A DNA stretch of 64,000 nucleotides from Gracilimonas tropica DSM 19535. GTDB taxonomy: Bacteria; Bacteroidota; Rhodothermia; Balneolales; Balneolaceae. Both the position numbers and the translations under genes were made by a program. Below, one piece after another: positions 36,042 through 45,506 of this stretch. The stretch is taken from positions 62,001-126,000 of the forward strand of contig NZ_AQXG01000003.1 of the NCBI RefSeq assembly GCF_000375425.1, given 5' to 3'. How positions within the stretch are numbered: the stretch's first letter is position 1; each line of letters opens with the position of its first letter. The notes below the pieces were generated by a model, which was not told the DNA's origin, did no database searches, and saw nothing but the letters and a program-made list of their open reading frames with translations.

Positions 36042-38072
36042 TTAAGCATTGCTCACACGCAACTTTCTTAAAACTACCCCTGAGCTTGGGGCAACCGTAT
36101 ATTTATTTTGTACGCTTTTGATGGTATCAGAGCCTGCCATTTTATGGTCTACTACAAGTTCCCAATACTTACCGGGAAGAGTTATTTCATGGCCCTTCTC
36201 CGTATTGGCGTTCAATGATACAAAGTAATCGTACATATCTCCCGAACTTTTTCCATCAATTGAAAAAGTAATATGCAGGGGGTCATCATAGACTTTAAAA
36301 TTAATCTCTTCAGGCTCTGCTTTTCTAATAGCAGGAGATTGTAACCTTAAGTCTATCAAACCTTTATAGTATTCAAATAAATTATTATTAAGTTGTATTT
36401 CGTTGAAATTCAGCCAATTAGTTTCATCATCTTTATTGTAACTATCATGATCGATCCGGCCTTTTTTTGGATCAATATTGAGCGGATCACTTATGATTTT
36501 TGAGCGTGCCCATTCCTGTCCGGCGTGCACCATTATCATGCCCTGAGATATGAACAGACATAATGCAGCAAACATCGAAATTTGCAGCTCTTTCTTATTT
36601 AATGATGTAGCCTGAAAGGGGTCTTCAAAAACCTTGTCCGCTTTTTCAGGCTGGAGGACAATTCTTATGTAATCTCCAAGCGTGTACCCGTCGTGGCTTT
36701 CGAGATAATTTACCGAGTGCCCGGAATGATTGAATAAACCTTGTTCGCCGGATTTCAATGTACCACGAATAAGATTCTCAATTCCATATCTGGTTTTATT
36801 GGAGTCCCAAACCCCGAAAATAAGTCCTTTATTTTCTTTAGGATGATACCCTTTGAAGGTATTTCGGATACGGTCGTTCCAGGCTGCCCACCCGTGATCG
36901 GAATATCTGTCAGGCACATAATGTTGCCCCCAGGGCTCAGCGATCAGGATCACGTTGGGATTTATATCTTGTACTTCTTGCTTGATAAGATCTACCGTTT
37001 CCCAATCTATCAAACCTGCAAGATCAAACCGAAACCCATCGATATGGAATTCTTCCATCCAATACTTTACGGATTCGATAATTAGGCTGCGTGCATACTC
37101 GGCTTGTGTATTAATATCATTACCCGTCCAACTGTCATTTAGGAAATTACCCTTGTTATCTAACCTGAAATAGTGATCCTTAGCTGTGTATTTAAGTGGA
37201 TTTAGATCATAATGGGAAGCATGATTATATACCACATCCATGATTACAGCAATTCCTTGTTTATGCAACTCATTCACCAGTTGCTTAAGCTCCAACTCCG
37301 CATTTTGGGTTGAACCGATGACCGCATTGGCCTCCAGTGAAGCCTCAGAGCTATATAAGGTCTCCGGAGCAAAATGAAAGGAGGTCATATATCCCCAATA
37401 GTTACGCGCATATGGATTCCAGGTATTCTTGACACCTTCAGGAGTTGCTTTTTCGAAGGGAGGTTCGAAATAGGCAAATTTCTGCAATGGTAGAAATTCA
37501 ACTGCATTAATTCCTAATCGTTTTAAATGGGAGATACCTCCAACCTCTGCTTCTCTGAAATCATTATAAATACCATGAACATAGGTTTTGGCAGACGGGT
37601 GAGCCACCATATCTTTTATATGAGTCTCGTAGATAACAAGATCCCGGGTGTCCATGGGAGGACTGAAGTCCTCATCTTCCCATTTGAAGCCTGATTTGTT
37701 TGCGATCTTTGTTTTTGCAAATTGCAGATAATGGTTTTTCGTAGTCACTTGCTTGCTTAGGGGATCAGCAATAGGATAGGAGGTATTTTTAAAATAAGGA
37801 TCATCCTCGGGACCGTCGATCAGATAAGCATACCATTTTCCTTCAAAAGAGCTTTGTATAAGAGTCTCCCAAACTCCTTTGGAATTCTTCTCTAAGGGGA
37901 ATTCAAGTCCGTCTTCATCTTCATAGCGTTCATAGATGACCACTGTAACTGATTCCGCTTTTGGAGAAAATAGCCTGAAAACCGTTTCAGAATTAGAAAA
38001 AGTGCAACCCATCGGATAGGAATCCAATCCTTTGATGGTACAAGTATCAATATCTTTGGAAGGTGTGCTCAA
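36042..38072 (-). CDS. Pullulanase-type (GH13) alpha-glucan debranching enzyme
   Basis: A 676-residue GH13 enzyme with an N-terminal CBM48/E-set-like domain (about 15-110) and a catalytic barrel. Conserved regions seen: MDVVYNHASH (region I), DGFRFDLAGLID (region II with the nucleophile Asp), VILIAEPWGQ (region III with the acid Glu) and YLESHDGYTL (region IV). The YARNYWGYMTSFHFAPE stretch is the type I pullulanase/isoamylase-like YNWGY signature. It cuts alpha-1,6 links in glycogen or pullulan. No secretion signal is seen, so it is probably cytosolic and acts on glycogen. The start is TTG 38072, with no ATG at a suitable position. Confidence 0.85.
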   Translation of the reverse strand: MSTPSKDIDTCTIKGLDSYPMGCTFSNSETVFRLFSPKAESVTVVIYERYEDEDGLEFPLEKNSKGVWETLIQSSFEGKWYAYLIDGPEDDPYFKNTSYPIADPLSKQVTTKNHYLQFAKTKIANKSGFKWEDEDFSPPMDTRDLVIYETHIKDMVAHPSAKTYVHGIYNDFREAEVGGISHLKRLGINAVEFLPLQKFAYFEPPFEKATPEGVKNTWNPYARNYWGYMTSFHFAPETLYSSEASLEANAVIGSTQNAELELKQLVNELHKQGIAVIMDVVYNHASHYDLNPLKYTAKDHYFRLDNKGNFLNDSWTGNDINTQAEYARSLIIESVKYWMEEFHIDGFRFDLAGLIDWETVDLIKQEVQDINPNVILIAEPWGQHYVPDRYSDHGWAAWNDRIRNTFKGYHPKENKGLIFGVWDSNKTRYGIENLIRGTLKSGEQGLFNHSGHSVNYLESHDGYTLGDYIRIVLQPEKADKVFEDPFQATSLNKKELQISMFAALCLFISQGMIMVHAGQEWARSKIISDPLNIDPKKGRIDHDSYNKDDETNWLNFNEIQLNNNLFEYYKGLIDLRLQSPAIRKAEPEEINFKVYDDPLHITFSIDGKSSGDMYDYFVSLNANTEKGHEITLPGKYWELVVDHKMAGSDTIKSVQNKYTVAPSSGVVLRKLRVSNA

Positions 38073-38162
38073 ATAATTTGACCTAACTTAAATTACTATC
38101 GTACTGAATATCAGATTGAAAAAATGAACGTTTCGATCTTAAATAAAAGATCCCAAGTCCAT

Positions 38163-40196
38163 TTATGTGATAGGACTTCCGGGTTCAGCGTCTGTCTCAA
38201 CAAATTTCAATTCTCCATTCGGGGTTTCAGCCATTAGGATCATGCCCTGACTTTCAACGCCCATTAGTTTTTTAGGAGCAAGATTGGCAACCACACTCAC
38301 TTTTTGTCCGGGAAGATCTTCAGGTTTGAAATGCTTGGAAATTCCAGAAACAATGGTGCGTTTTTCCAGCCCGATATCAACGGTGAGTTTAAGGAGTTTA
38401 TCGGCTTTTTCGATCTTTTCTGCTTTAAGGATTTCACCGGCACGCAGATCCAGCTTCATGAAATCTCCAAAGTCAATGTTATCCTTCAGTTCTGGAACAT
38501 CAGGGGCAGGATCTGCAGCTGCTGCTTTATCATGTAGTTTTTGAATTTGTTCTTCGATAGTTTCGTCCTCAATTTTTTCAAATAAGATATCACCCTGCGA
38601 TACAGTTTGGCCAACTTCCAGCATATTTGGGGTGATGTCATCCCAACTGAAATCATCGGAAAGACCAAGCTGCGCCCTCAATTCTTTCATTTTTGCCGGA
38701 AGAATCGGATCAAACAAACAAGATAACGCAGCACTGATCTGTAAGCTTACATGCAATGTGTTCCCTGCTTTTATTGGTTCGGTCTTGCGTGTTTTCCAGG
38801 GCTCGGTTTCGGTGAAATACCGGTTCCCGATGCGAGCCAGATTCATCGTTTCAGCGATGGCTTCCTTAAACCGGAAATTCTCGTACGCTTGGGTGATCTT
38901 ATCTTTCTGATCTTCTATGGCCTGAAGAGCTTCTTGGTCCACATCCGAAGGCTCGATCAGTTCGGGAACTTTGCCATCCGCATAATTTACGGTAAAGGAC
39001 AACGAGCGGTTCGTGAAATTCCCCAGCACATCCGCTAATTCGGTGTTGATGTGCATCTGGAAATCTTTCCAGGAAAAATCAGAATCTTTGGATTCGGGAA
39101 GCGTGGTTCCCAATGCGTATCGAAGCAGATCCGGCTCAAAATCTTCTAAATATTCATATAGCCAAACCGCCCAGCCTCGGGAAGTGGATAATTTCTTACC
39201 CTCTAGATTCAAAAACTCATTGGCAGGTACGTTTTTAGGAAGTACATAATCACCGTGTTCCATCAGTACCACCGGAAACATGATACAGTGAAAAACGATG
39301 TTGTCTTTGCCGATAAAGTGATACAGTTCGGTGTCTTCATTTTGCCAATAATCTTTCCACAACTCCGGATTTCCTTGTTCCTGTGCCCATTCTTTAGTGG
39401 CCGAAACATAACCGATAGGCGCATCAAACCAAACGTAAAGTACTTTTCCTTTGGCTTCTTCAAGTGGAACAGGAACGCCCCAGCTTAAATCACGAGTGGC
39501 GGCCCGATCTGCAAGTCCGTCGTTAAGCCAGCTTTTGACCTGACCCATGACATTGGGTTTCCAGTTTTCCCGGGTTTCCAGCCATTTCTCGAGCTTGGGC
39601 TGAACATCGCCAAGCGGCATGTACCAATGTTCGGTTTTCTTTAGCTCGGGCCTCTCTCCGGAAAGTGCACTCACAGGGTTGATCAATTCAGTTGGAGAGA
39701 GGGAGGTTCCGCATTTCTCACACTGATCGCCATAGGCTTCTTCATACCCACAATTCGGACAGGTTCCTTTTACATATCGGTCAGGTAAAAACATTTCTGA
39801 CTTTGGATCATACAACTGCTCTTCGGTCTTCTTTTTGAAGAAGCCTTTTTCATAAAGAGTAGTGAAGAATTCCTGGGAAGTCTGATGATGCACTTTGGAA
39901 CTGGTGCGACCGTAATAATCAAAGGAGATTCCAAAATCCTCAAATACCTTTTTATTCATTCCGTGGTAGCGATCCACAATATCCTGAGGGGTAACGCCTT
40001 CTTTTTCTGCTGCAATGGTTATGGGAACTCCATGTTCATCCGAGCCGCAGATAAACGCGACATCGGCATCGGTTCTTCTTTTATAGCGAACATAAAAATC
40101 GGGAGTGAGATAAGCTCCGGCAAGGTGGCCAAGGTGAATGGGTCCGTTGGCATAAGGCAGGGCCGAAGTAACAAGAATTCGTTTTTTATCGGGCAT
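38163..40196 (-). CDS. metG: Methionyl-tRNA synthetase
   Basis: A 677-residue class I synthetase. It has HLGH at 21-24 (HIGH motif), the four-cysteine zinc knuckle CPNCGY..CEKCG near 145-161, KKLSTSRG near 340 as the KMSKS-equivalent loop, an anticodon-binding domain, and a C-terminal EMAPII-like tRNA-binding domain (about 560-677, with DLRAGEILKAEKIEKADKL). The extra domain makes a homodimer in related bacteria. It stands alone on this strand, 90 bases from the pullulanase-type gene's start. Confidence 0.97.
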   Translation of the reverse strand: MPDKKRILVTSALPYANGPIHLGHLAGAYLTPDFYVRYKRRTDADVAFICGSDEHGVPITIAAEKEGVTPQDIVDRYHGMNKKVFEDFGISFDYYGRTSSKVHHQTSQEFFTTLYEKGFFKKKTEEQLYDPKSEMFLPDRYVKGTCPNCGYEEAYGDQCEKCGTSLSPTELINPVSALSGERPELKKTEHWYMPLGDVQPKLEKWLETRENWKPNVMGQVKSWLNDGLADRAATRDLSWGVPVPLEEAKGKVLYVWFDAPIGYVSATKEWAQEQGNPELWKDYWQNEDTELYHFIGKDNIVFHCIMFPVVLMEHGDYVLPKNVPANEFLNLEGKKLSTSRGWAVWLYEYLEDFEPDLLRYALGTTLPESKDSDFSWKDFQMHINTELADVLGNFTNRSLSFTVNYADGKVPELIEPSDVDQEALQAIEDQKDKITQAYENFRFKEAIAETMNLARIGNRYFTETEPWKTRKTEPIKAGNTLHVSLQISAALSCLFDPILPAKMKELRAQLGLSDDFSWDDITPNMLEVGQTVSQGDILFEKIEDETIEEQIQKLHDKAAAADPAPDVPELKDNIDFGDFMKLDLRAGEILKAEKIEKADKLLKLTVDIGLEKRTIVSGISKHFKPEDLPGQKVSVVANLAPKKLMGVESQGMILMAETPNGELKFVETDAEPGSPIT

Positions 40197-40307
40197 TGAG
40201 TGCGTTTGATGATCTTTTTTCTATTTCAAGCCGAAGATAAGAAATGGTGGCTTTAATGTTTAAGGTGCAGGAAGAATAATTTTTAACCACCAAGGGAATG
40301 GTCTTCT

Positions 40308-40368
40308 CGTTGCGGCGCTCTGCTCCGCAATGCTTCTCCTATAGGTTCCGCAGCAGAGCAACGGAACC
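40308..40368. repeat. Intergenic inverted-repeat element upstream of tmk
   Basis: The 234-base gap between metG and tmk holds two hairpins: TTGCGG (40310-40315) with CCGCAA (40325-40330), and GGTTCCG (40344-40350) with CGGAACC (40362-40368). The GGTTCC/GGAACC pair and the GAGCAACG core recur near the trp operon (59089-59113 and 60690-60712), so it is probably one copy of a dispersed REP-like element. Confidence 0.6.
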
Positions 40369-40430
40369 AGGAATAAAAATGACTTCCAGTAATAATTTAT
40401 CTAAACCTCATTTCTCCGTAACTTTGCCCC

Positions 40431-41036
40431 ATGCTAATAACATTTGAAGGAATAGACGGTAGTGGGAAGTCCACACAGATTTCCCTGTTAAAAGAAGAAC
40501 TTAACAAAAAGGGGCACAGGGTAGAGGTATTTCGTGAACCGGGAGGGACGGATGTGTCGGAAATGATTCGCGGCATGTTGCTCAATCCAGAGATCGACAT
40601 TGACCCAATTACGGAGCTATTGCTGTTTTCTTCAGCAAGATCACAACTCGTAGCAGAAAAAGTACTTCCTTTACTTAAAGAAAATGTAGTAGTAATTCTC
40701 GATCGTTTTTATGATTCTACGACGGCTTATCAGGGCTATGGTAGAAGAAGTATTCCCATCGATCAAATAGACCAGATCAACGCAACAGCTACGCACGGAC
40801 TCAAGCCTGATATTACATTTTATTTACGACTCACTCCCGAAACGGCTGCTGAAAGAACCAAGAATTTTGAGAAAGATCGTATGGAACAGTCCGGTGATTC
40901 ATTCTTTAAACGCGTATATGATGGTTTTGAGAGTCTGTCCAAGTCTGAACCCCGCTTCAAAACGATTGATGCTGAACAGGATATTGAAGCTATTCACGCA
41001 CAGATTTTGAAAGCAACACTTTCAAAGCTAAAATGA
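40431..41036 (+). CDS. tmk: Thymidylate kinase
   Basis: A 201-residue kinase that phosphorylates dTMP to dTDP. The P-loop GIDGSGKST is at 6-14, the DR motif in ILDRFYDSTTAYQGYGR is near 95-110, and an arginine-containing LID segment lies near 145. Length and motifs are standard. It starts the plus-strand run of metabolic genes that continues to pssA. Confidence 0.96.
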   Translation: MLITFEGIDGSGKSTQISLLKEELNKKGHRVEVFREPGGTDVSEMIRGMLLNPEIDIDPITELLLFSSARSQLVAEKVLPLLKENVVVILDRFYDSTTAYQGYGRRSIPIDQIDQINATATHGLKPDITFYLRLTPETAAERTKNFEKDRMEQSGDSFFKRVYDGFESLSKSEPRFKTIDAEQDIEAIHAQILKATLSKLK

Positions 41037-41101
41037 ATCTTTCCGGGAAGATTTGAGTGTTCACAGGATTACAATTTATAGATAAGATTCTAAAAAACTT
41101 T

Positions 41102-41227
41102 ATGAAATCCGATTTTTATAGGGGAAGAACATTGAGGCTTAATCATATTATCCGTAAATTTGGAACAATCTGGATGAGTCCTGCCTATTTCCATGACAAC
41201 CAGTTCATCAAAAGAATACAATTCTAA
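41102..41227 (+). CDS. Possible 41-residue small protein
   Basis: An ATG-to-TAA reading frame (MKSDFYRGRTLRLN..., 41 residues, basic, two aromatic stretches) in the 217-base gap between tmk and the SRPBCC gene. It matches nothing I recognise and has no upstream ribosome-binding site. It may be coding or chance; nothing else supports it. Confidence 0.2.
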   Translation: MKSDFYRGRTLRLNHIIRKFGTIWMSPAYFHDNQFIKRIQF

Positions 41228-41253
41228 CGATCATAACTACCAAGTAATTAATT

Positions 41254-41742
41254 ATGGCGCACGAAAGAATCGAAATTGATTTACCTCTTGCCAAAGTTTA
41301 CGAACTTCTAAGTAATCCGGTTGAATTCCCTAAGTTCTTGGAGCGCATCGACAGAGTAGAACGCATTAATTCTCAAACGTTCGAATATCACACTGAAATC
41401 GGTGGCGAAGAGTACAAATGGACAACTAACATCATTGATAATCTGAGAAACACTCGTTTTGCCTGGATTACCATCAATGGTAACTTAAACCAAACCGGCA
41501 CGATCCGTTTTACTCCATTAGATAATGGCGAACGCACACGTGTTGAGTTTTCTTTGGATTACCGAACATTCTTTGGCGATCCTGAAGACGAATTAGCTTC
41601 TTTCATTGAAGATTCTCCTGCTCAGCTTGCTAAAGACCTTGCCAAATTCAAGGAATTAGCTGAAGGCGGAACCTTCAAAGAAATGTCATTAGAACCAAAA
41701 GATAATGACAAGGAAGAAACTGAAGAAGAAGTGACCGCATAA
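41254..41742 (+). CDS. SRPBCC/START-like protein
   Basis: A 162-residue protein with the SRPBCC (polyketide-cyclase/START-like) fold: AHERIEIDLPLAKVYELLSNPVEFPKFL opens with a helix-grip strand and the VYELLS loop, and the C-terminal helix has SPAQLAKDLAKFKELAEGG. The acidic tail DNDKEETEEEV is unusual. It probably binds a hydrophobic ligand; the ligand is unknown. A strong terminator follows at 41774. Confidence 0.75.
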   Translation: MAHERIEIDLPLAKVYELLSNPVEFPKFLERIDRVERINSQTFEYHTEIGGEEYKWTTNIIDNLRNTRFAWITINGNLNQTGTIRFTPLDNGERTRVEFSLDYRTFFGDPEDELASFIEDSPAQLAKDLAKFKELAEGGTFKEMSLEPKDNDKEETEEEVTA

Positions 41743-41773
41743 GGTATTTCAACTATATTTTATACATTACTTG

Positions 41774-41804
41774 ATGCGCATCCTCACCGATGCGCATTTT
41801 TTTT
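41774..41804 (+). terminator. Rho-independent terminator before aroE
   Basis: ATGCGCATC (41774-41782) pairs with GATGCGCAT (41789-41797) around a six-base loop, followed by eight T residues. It ends the SRPBCC transcript and places the aroE start downstream: a TTG at 41771 in the same frame would lie in the terminator. Confidence 0.88.
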
Positions 41805-41821
41805 GTCAAGATATTCCACCT

Positions 41822-42673
41822 ATGGACTTTAGTAAATTTCTACAATCTGCATCGAGCCAAAAGCCACATTATTTATTGATTGGCAGCCCCATAAGCCACA
41901 GCGTTTCTCCGCTGATGCACAACACAGCACTTCAGCATCATGGACTTAAAGCTGAATATCATGCCGTGGCGGTTCGTCAAAGCGAGATGTCAACTTTGAT
42001 CGCGCACTTTAATCGCCTTGAATTTTTGGGAGCAAACATAACGATTCCATATAAGGAGACATTATTTGATGCAATGGACACACTTGGTATGGAAGCTGCT
42101 CAAATTGAAGCCATCAATACGATCGTAAAAAGGGATGGCAAGATCATTGGCGAAAACACAGATGAATATGGTTTTCGGGTTCCTATTGAAGAATATGAAG
42201 ATGAACTGGCCGGAGAACGAGCCATTATTTTTGGAACAGGTGGTGCTACCAAAGCCATTTGTTATGCACTTCGCGAAATGGGGATTGAAGAAATTGTGAT
42301 GGTTTCACGTCGGCCCGGACAGTATGATGTAGTTTCGGATATCATCATGTGTAATTACGAAAACTGGAGCGCATACGGTGAAGAGGCGGCTATCATTATA
42401 AATGCTACGCCACTTGGCATGACGCCAAACACGGAGGCCTCTCCGGTGGATGATGATTTGGTAGAAATTCTGAGCGGTAAAATCTGCTACGATGCAGTTT
42501 ACAATCCCAGGGAAACAAAATTTCTGAAACAGGCAAAATCTGTGGATGGCATTCCCGTTGGAGGATTGGATATGTTAATTCACCAGGGAGCCAAATCCTT
42601 CAAGCTTTGGACGGGACAAGAATTTCCTTTAGGACTCATAAAAATGAAACTCGATGATGTCTTCCCAAATTGA
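41822..42673 (+). CDS. aroE: Shikimate dehydrogenase
   Basis: A 283-residue enzyme reducing 3-dehydroshikimate with NADPH. The substrate site IGSPISHSVSPLMHN is near 22-36, the catalytic lysine is in NITIPYKE, and the NADPH-binding glycines are in IFGTGGATKAI near 136. The start ATG at 41822 follows the terminator; an in-frame TTG at 41771 would read through the terminator stem. The gene overlaps pgeF by twenty bases. Confidence 0.95.
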   Translation: MDFSKFLQSASSQKPHYLLIGSPISHSVSPLMHNTALQHHGLKAEYHAVAVRQSEMSTLIAHFNRLEFLGANITIPYKETLFDAMDTLGMEAAQIEAINTIVKRDGKIIGENTDEYGFRVPIEEYEDELAGERAIIFGTGGATKAICYALREMGIEEIVMVSRRPGQYDVVSDIIMCNYENWSAYGEEAAIIINATPLGMTPNTEASPVDDDLVEILSGKICYDAVYNPRETKFLKQAKSVDGIPVGGLDMLIHQGAKSFKLWTGQEFPLGLIKMKLDDVFPN

Positions 42674-43418
42674 TTTTATAAGGCCTAAATTGCTTAATGA
42701 CGAGCATGTTTCAAGCTGGTTCAGTCTGCGGAATCGGGAATCGGTTCACCCCGAAAGAACTATTCCTGGCTTAAACTTGGGGTTGAATACAGAGGAGGAA
42801 GAAGACGTAATTCTCAACAATCGGGAGCAGTTATTGGCTAAAATTGGCTTGGATGCTCATCAGATTGCATACGCTGTTCAGGTTCACAAAACACATGTTG
42901 AAGAAGTAAATCATGGCGGCACTTATCCCAATACGGATGCTTTTGTGACCACCAAGCCAAACCTCGCTTTGGCCATTCAGGTTGCCGATTGTGCAGCTTT
43001 ATTATTTGCAGATCCGGTTAATCATGTGATTGGCGCTGCTCATGCGGGATGGCGAGGTGCAGCCGGAAATATCGTCCCAAAAACCATCAATAAAATGAAG
43101 GAGTTGGGAGCGGAAGTTGAACAAATTAAGGTATTTGTAAGTCCGTGTATCTCCCTGAAAAATTTTGAAGTGGGGGAGGAAGTCGCTGAGCAATTTCCGG
43201 ATGAATTCGTGGACCGAACGAATTACGAAAAGTCGCACGTTGACCTGAAGGAATTTTTACGATGGCAGTTGCTGGAGGAGGGAATGATGGAATCTAAAAT
43301 TGAATTGGATACACAGTGTACCATCTCAGATTCGCAATTTTATTCCTACCGCAGACAAAAGGAAAAAAGCGGACGTATGATGGCCATCATAAAACTAAAC
43401 CAAGCTTCTGATTCTTGA
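42654..43418 (+). CDS. pgeF: Multicopper-laccase-fold (YfiH/PgeF) protein
   Basis: A 254-residue cytosolic protein. It has AVQVHKTHV near 77, the VADCAALL motif near 111 and HAGWRGAAG near 126-134, which form the zinc site of the YfiH/Cut1/PgeF family. Family members are purine nucleoside phosphorylases and, in E. coli, a peptidoglycan-editing factor that removes misincorporated serine from UDP-MurNAc. Which job it does here is not decided by sequence. The ATG 42654 (or 42657) lies inside the aroE end; the next gene overlaps its stop by TTGA. Confidence 0.92.
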   Translation: MMSSQIDFIRPKLLNDEHVSSWFSLRNRESVHPERTIPGLNLGLNTEEEEDVILNNREQLLAKIGLDAHQIAYAVQVHKTHVEEVNHGGTYPNTDAFVTTKPNLALAIQVADCAALLFADPVNHVIGAAHAGWRGAAGNIVPKTINKMKELGAEVEQIKVFVSPCISLKNFEVGEEVAEQFPDEFVDRTNYEKSHVDLKEFLRWQLLEEGMMESKIELDTQCTISDSQFYSYRRQKEKSGRMMAIIKLNQASDS

Positions 43419-44314
43419 GAGTAAGTTACAGTCCCGGCTACGTAGCAGATATCCCCGATAGTCACGTCTTCCCAATGAAGAAGTTCAGCGGATTACACGC
43501 ATATCTAACTCAAAATGGTATCGTGAGTGAGTCAGAAGTCGTAGAACCTTCCATGGTGGATATTTCCAATCTAATCACAGCGCACACGAGCCGTTATGCG
43601 AATGCGGTATGGACGGGAGCGCTCGACCGAAAGGAAATACGAAGAATGGGGTTGCCGTGGAGCAAATCGTTGGCTATACGCTCAAGATTGGCGGTACAAG
43701 GAACGATAAATGCAGCATTGATGGCACTGCAGGAGGGTTTGGCCGGGAATTTAGCTGGAGGTACACACCACTCTATGCCGGATCACGGTGAAGGGTTTTG
43801 CGTGTATAATGACGTGGCTGTGGCTATCAAAGTTTTGAAGCAGTCGATGTGGGTGAACAAGGTTTTAGTGATCGATTGCGATGTACATCAGGGAAACGGA
43901 ACAGCTTATATTTTTCGGAATGACCCGGATGTGTTCACATTTTCCATTCACGGGGAAAAGAATTATCCATTCAAGAAACCTCCTTCGGATTTGGATATTG
44001 GACTTCCTGATAAAACCGGCGATTCAGAATATCATCAAACTCTTATTGATGCCTTAGATCATATATTTGACCAATTTACTCCTGATCTGGTGTTCTATTT
44101 GGGAGGAATAGATCCGTTGGAAACCGATCATTTTGGAAGGCTTGCCTTAACCCTAAAAGGACTTCGGGAAAGAGATCGAATTGTAATCGAAACCGTTACC
44201 AGGCGTGATCTTCCTTTGACTTTATTATTGTCAGGCGGATATGCTCCCAGCGTGGAAGAAACAGTAATTGCCCACGCCCAGATGTATGAAGTGGCAAAAG
44301 AGATGGGTTTCTGA
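43415..44314 (+). CDS. Histone-deacetylase-family (arginase/deacetylase fold) protein
   Basis: A 299-residue enzyme of the arginase/deacetylase superfamily. It has GGTHHSMPDHGEGFCVYNDVA near 120-140, the metal-binding DCDVHQGNGT near 157-166 and GGIDPLETDHFG near 230. Prokaryotic members deacetylate amines, polyamines, acetoin-type substrates or proteins. The substrate here is unknown. The start is TTG 43415, which overlaps the pgeF stop (TTGA). Confidence 0.82.
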   Translation: MRVSYSPGYVADIPDSHVFPMKKFSGLHAYLTQNGIVSESEVVEPSMVDISNLITAHTSRYANAVWTGALDRKEIRRMGLPWSKSLAIRSRLAVQGTINAALMALQEGLAGNLAGGTHHSMPDHGEGFCVYNDVAVAIKVLKQSMWVNKVLVIDCDVHQGNGTAYIFRNDPDVFTFSIHGEKNYPFKKPPSDLDIGLPDKTGDSEYHQTLIDALDHIFDQFTPDLVFYLGGIDPLETDHFGRLALTLKGLRERDRIVIETVTRRDLPLTLLLSGGYAPSVEETVIAHAQMYEVAKEMGF

Positions 44315-44357
44315 ACTTCAATGCTTATTTTGAACTGAATTTAAAGCAACATAGATT

Positions 44358-45503
44358 TTGAAAAAACAAAGACTGGCTATTCTTGGATCAACAGGATCCA
44401 TTGGTACGCAATCACTTGAGATCATCAGGCAACATCCTGATAAGTTTGATGTCGTTTATTTGACGGGAAACTCAAACTGGAAATTACTCGCCGAGCAAAT
44501 TCAGGAATTCACCCCTCAAAAAGCTCTCATTGCAACCGAAGATCATCTCGATGATTTAAAAGCCGTGGCGGGTAATACTGAAATTGTAACCGGAGCAGAT
44601 TATTTACCTGAACTCGCCTCATCCGATGATGTTGACACTGTTCTAAATGCGCTGGTTGGTTTTGCGGGATTTGACTCAACACTAGCAGCCATCAAAGCCG
44701 GGAAAAAAGTAGCCCTGGCAAATAAAGAGTCGCTGGTTGTTGGGGGTGAGATCATCACAGAAGCCCTTAAAAAATCATCAGCGGAACTTATTCCCGTTGA
44801 TTCTGAGCACAGTGCAATGTTACAATGTTTAGTTGGTGAAAATTATGATGAGATAGAGAAGATCATCATTACCGCCAGTGGTGGGCCGTTTCGGGAGTTC
44901 ACAAAACAGCAAATGCAGAATGTAACGGTGCAGCAAGCTTTGAAGCATCCCAACTGGAGCATGGGCGCCAAGATTACCGTTGATTCTTCTACGATGATGA
45001 ACAAAGGGCTGGAAATCATCGAAGCACATTGGCTGTTTGATATACCGGTCGAGAAAATTGAGCCTGTGATTCATCCGCAAAGCATTATTCATTCGATGAT
45101 CACGTTTATTGACGGTTCAAGCAAAGCACAGTTGGGACTTCCTGATATGAAAGTTCCGATTATTTATGCTCTTAGTCATCCCGAGCGTTTTCCCCTGGAA
45201 ACGCCCCGCATGAACTGGCAGAAAGCACAAAAATTGACCTTTGAGCCGGTAGATTATGAGAAATTTCCCTGCGTAAAACTGGCAATGGAAAGCATAGAGG
45301 CAGGGGGATATGCTTCAGTAGTTTTAAACGCTGCAAACGAAGTAGCCGTAGAGCGATTTTTGAAGGAAGAAATTGGTTATATTCAAATCCCTGAAATCGT
45401 AGAAAAAAGTTTGGCTAACATTCAATGGAATGATAGTTTGGACCCCGAGACTTTAAAAGAAATAGACAAAGAGACGCGCACGTTCGCACAATCATTAAAA
45501 TAA
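44358..45503 (+). CDS. dxr: 1-deoxy-D-xylulose 5-phosphate reductoisomerase
   Basis: A 381-residue enzyme that makes 2-C-methyl-D-erythritol 4-phosphate in the MEP isoprenoid pathway. The Rossmann loop ILGSTGSIGTQSLEI opens the protein, and the VDSEHSAMLQ block near 146, TASGGPFR near 169 and the ALKHPNWSMGAKITVDSSTMMNKGLE segment near 189 carry the active site. The start is TTG 44358; the gap of 43 bases after the upstream stop has no ATG in frame. Three bases separate it from rseP. Confidence 0.95.
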   Translation: MKKQRLAILGSTGSIGTQSLEIIRQHPDKFDVVYLTGNSNWKLLAEQIQEFTPQKALIATEDHLDDLKAVAGNTEIVTGADYLPELASSDDVDTVLNALVGFAGFDSTLAAIKAGKKVALANKESLVVGGEIITEALKKSSAELIPVDSEHSAMLQCLVGENYDEIEKIIITASGGPFREFTKQQMQNVTVQQALKHPNWSMGAKITVDSSTMMNKGLEIIEAHWLFDIPVEKIEPVIHPQSIIHSMITFIDGSSKAQLGLPDMKVPIIYALSHPERFPLETPRMNWQKAQKLTFEPVDYEKFPCVKLAMESIEAGGYASVVLNAANEVAVERFLKEEIGYIQIPEIVEKSLANIQWNDSLDPETLKEIDKETRTFAQSLK

Positions 45504-45506
45504 TAT

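Noticed and set aside
38134-38152. GATCTT/AAGATC hairpin near the metG/pullulanase gap
   Set aside because: Six AT-rich pairs with no T run on either strand; too weak to call a terminator.
41034-41052. AATCTT/AAGATT hairpin just after tmk
   Set aside because: Only six pairs and no T tail follows.
41771-41821. TTG start for aroE within the upstream terminator
   Set aside because: The codons fall in the stem and T tail of the terminator and the added peptide does not resemble the AroE N-terminus.
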